Assembly (NCBI GenBank): GCA_016931495.1
Contig: JAFGER010000058.1
Location: forward strand, 1-39,515
DNA: 39,515 bases
Direction: 5' to 3'
Origin: Chlorobiaceae bacterium
GTDB lineage: Bacteria > Bacteroidota > Chlorobiia > Chlorobiales > Chlorobiaceae
Shown in pieces: positions 38,422 through 39,515 of the stretch (positions within the stretch are counted from its first letter, which is position 1; each line of letters starts with the position of its first letter). The position numbers and the translations under genes were made by a program. The notes under the pieces are model-generated. The model was not told the DNA's origin. It searched no databases and saw nothing but the letters and a program-made list of their open reading frames with translations.

Positions 38422-39515
38422 TTACATCGACATGATTTCGATTCTCTTTTTCAGCTCTTCGATCTTTTTGCGCTCTTCGTTCGAAGAGCCGATCTTTTTT
38501 TCGATGGTGTTCAGCGCGTGAATCACCGTTGAGTGGTCACGCCCGCCGAAGTGCAGGCCAATGGTTTTCAGCGATGAACCGGTCAGCTCCTTCGACAGGT
38601 ACATGGCGATCTGCCGGCCAACAGCGATCTCCTTCTTCTTGGACTTTCCTTTCAGGTCGTTCGGCGTGATCGAGAAAAAGGAACAGACCGCTTTTTCGAT
38701 GGTATCGAGGGTAAGCTGCCTGGTGCTGTACCGGATGATGTCCTTGAGCGTTGATTTGGTGAACTCCAGATCGATCTCCTGGTTGTCGAGCGAGTGGGCG
38801 GCCAAAAGCTTGACGATGCACCCTTCGAGCTCGCGGACGTTGTTGGTGACGTTGGTGGCGATGAACTCGATGACCGCCGGATCGAGCGTGACGCCGTTCT
38901 GCTTGAGCTTGCTCTGGATGATCGCCTTGCGGGTTTCGTAATCGGGCGCCTGGATGTCGGTCGAAAGTCCCCAGTTGAAGCGTGAAATGAGGCGGTCTTC
39001 GATGCCCTTGATCTCCTTGATGGGCCGGTCAGCCGACAGGATGATCTGCTTGTTCGACTGGTGCAGGGTGTTGAAGATGTGGAAGATCTCCTCCTGCGTC
39101 TTCTCCTTTCCGGCGAAAAACTGGATGTCGTCGATAATCAGCACGTCGATGTTCCGGTAGAACGCGGAGAACTCCTGGATGTTGCCGTTCTGGATCGCGT
39201 TGACGAAATCGATGGCGAACTTTTCGCTCGATACGTACAGCACGGCGTCGCTGATCCGGTTTTCGAGCACCGAGTTGCCGATGGCCTGCATCATGTGGGT
39301 CTTGCCCAGCCCGACGCCGCCGTAGATGACCAGCGGGTTGAAGGCGTTCTGGCCGGGATTCTGGGCGATCGATTTGGAGGCCGCGAAGGCAAGGGAGTTG
39401 CAATCGCCTCGGATCAGGTTTGAAAAGGTGTACTTGGGATTGAGGTTGGTTTCGAATTTGGCGCGGTTCCGTTCGAAGCGTTCTCGCTCGGCGGACGGCC
39501 GTCCTTGCGAAGCTG
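38422..39515 (-). CDS. dnaA: Chromosomal replication initiator DnaA (5' end outside the window)
   Basis: About 364 C-terminal residues are present; the reading frame runs on past base 39515, so the N-terminal domain and start are missing. The visible part begins just ahead of [18 protein letters not shown], followed by the Walker A motif [16 protein letters not shown], Walker [26 protein letters not shown] and the arginine/sensor region [23 protein letters not shown]. The C-terminal domain IV has the DnaA-box-binding [18 protein letters not shown]. It opens the origin in its ATP form. It leads the dnaA-dnaN-recF-DUF721 series. Promoter and any upstream origin are outside the window. Confidence 0.97.
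   Translation of the reverse strand, partial: ASQGRPSAERERFERNRAKFETNLNPKYTFSNLIRGDCNSLAFAASKSIAQNPGQNAFNPLVIYGGVGLGKTHMMQAIGNSVLENRISDAVLYVSSEKFAIDFVNAIQNGNIQEFSAFYRNIDVLIIDDIQFFAGKEKTQEEIFHIFNTLHQSNKQIILSADRPIKEIKGIEDRLISRFNWGLSTDIQAPDYETRKAIIQSKLKQNGVTLDPAVIEFIATNVTNNVRELEGCIVKLLAAHSLDNQEIDLEFTKSTLKDIIRYSTRQLTLDTIEKAVCSFFSITPNDLKGKSKKKEIAVGRQIAMYLSKELTGSSLKTIGLHFGGRDHSTVIHALNTIEKKIGSSNEERKKIEELKKRIEIMSM

Overview
The window looks like a chromosomal segment next to the replication origin of a green sulfur bacterium (Chlorobiaceae, most like Chlorobaculum). Three things point there: a Chlorobi-type dissimilatory sulfite reductase block (dsrN, dsrC, dsrA, dsrB, dsrL), a geranylgeranyl reductase of chlorophyll synthesis (bchP), and a sulfide-oxidising flavocytochrome c (fccAB). 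All lie in a GC-rich background beside dnaA-dnaN-recF. The species is inferred; no marker in the window fixes it.

Layout. 1-121: fragments of two dispersed repeat families. 122-7529 (minus strand): sulfur-oxidation block, read right to left as rhodanese, dsrN, dsrC, dsrA, dsrB, dsrL and a small dsrU-like gene. 7.5-10.3 kb: a more AT-rich accessory patch with an ImmA/IrrE-DUF4411 toxin-antitoxin-like pair and a DUF2971 gene. 10.4-14.2 kb (plus): glyQS, bchP and a membrane protein with DUF2499/DUF3593-like halves, separated by REP-like palindromes. 14.1-18.5 kb (minus): rng-dapD-ctpA. 18.6-21.8 kb (plus): rnhB-yraN-gyrB. 21.8-26.1 kb (minus): secD-secF and a SurA-like foldase. 26.3-28.0 kb (minus): fccA-fccB with a terminator. 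28.0-29.0 kb: about 1 kb of non-coding DNA with repeats. 29.0-35.5 kb (plus): arsC-like phosphatase, mnmG between two perfect parS sites, a family B DNA polymerase and a flavodiiron protein. 35.6-39.5 kb (minus): dnaA (cut by the window end), dnaN, recF and a DUF721 gene.

How it fits together. FccAB would oxidise sulfide in the periplasm. DsrC carries sulfur as a trisulfide to DsrAB, which releases sulfite; DsrL moves electrons between NAD(P)H and DsrAB; DsrN makes the siroheme amide cofactor; the rhodanese may pass sulfane sulfur. The other dsr genes (EFH, TMKJOP) are not in the window. The right half is a standard origin-proximal housekeeping set.

The most unusual signals are non-coding. 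Every gap in dsrC-A-B-L holds a strong stem-loop without a U-tract. A 29-bp direct repeat lies between dsrN and dsrC. Two convergent gene pairs each share a hairpin that contains both stop codons. Two exact parS palindromes flank mnmG, and a 139-bp unit with 12-bp terminal inverted repeats encloses a REP pair.
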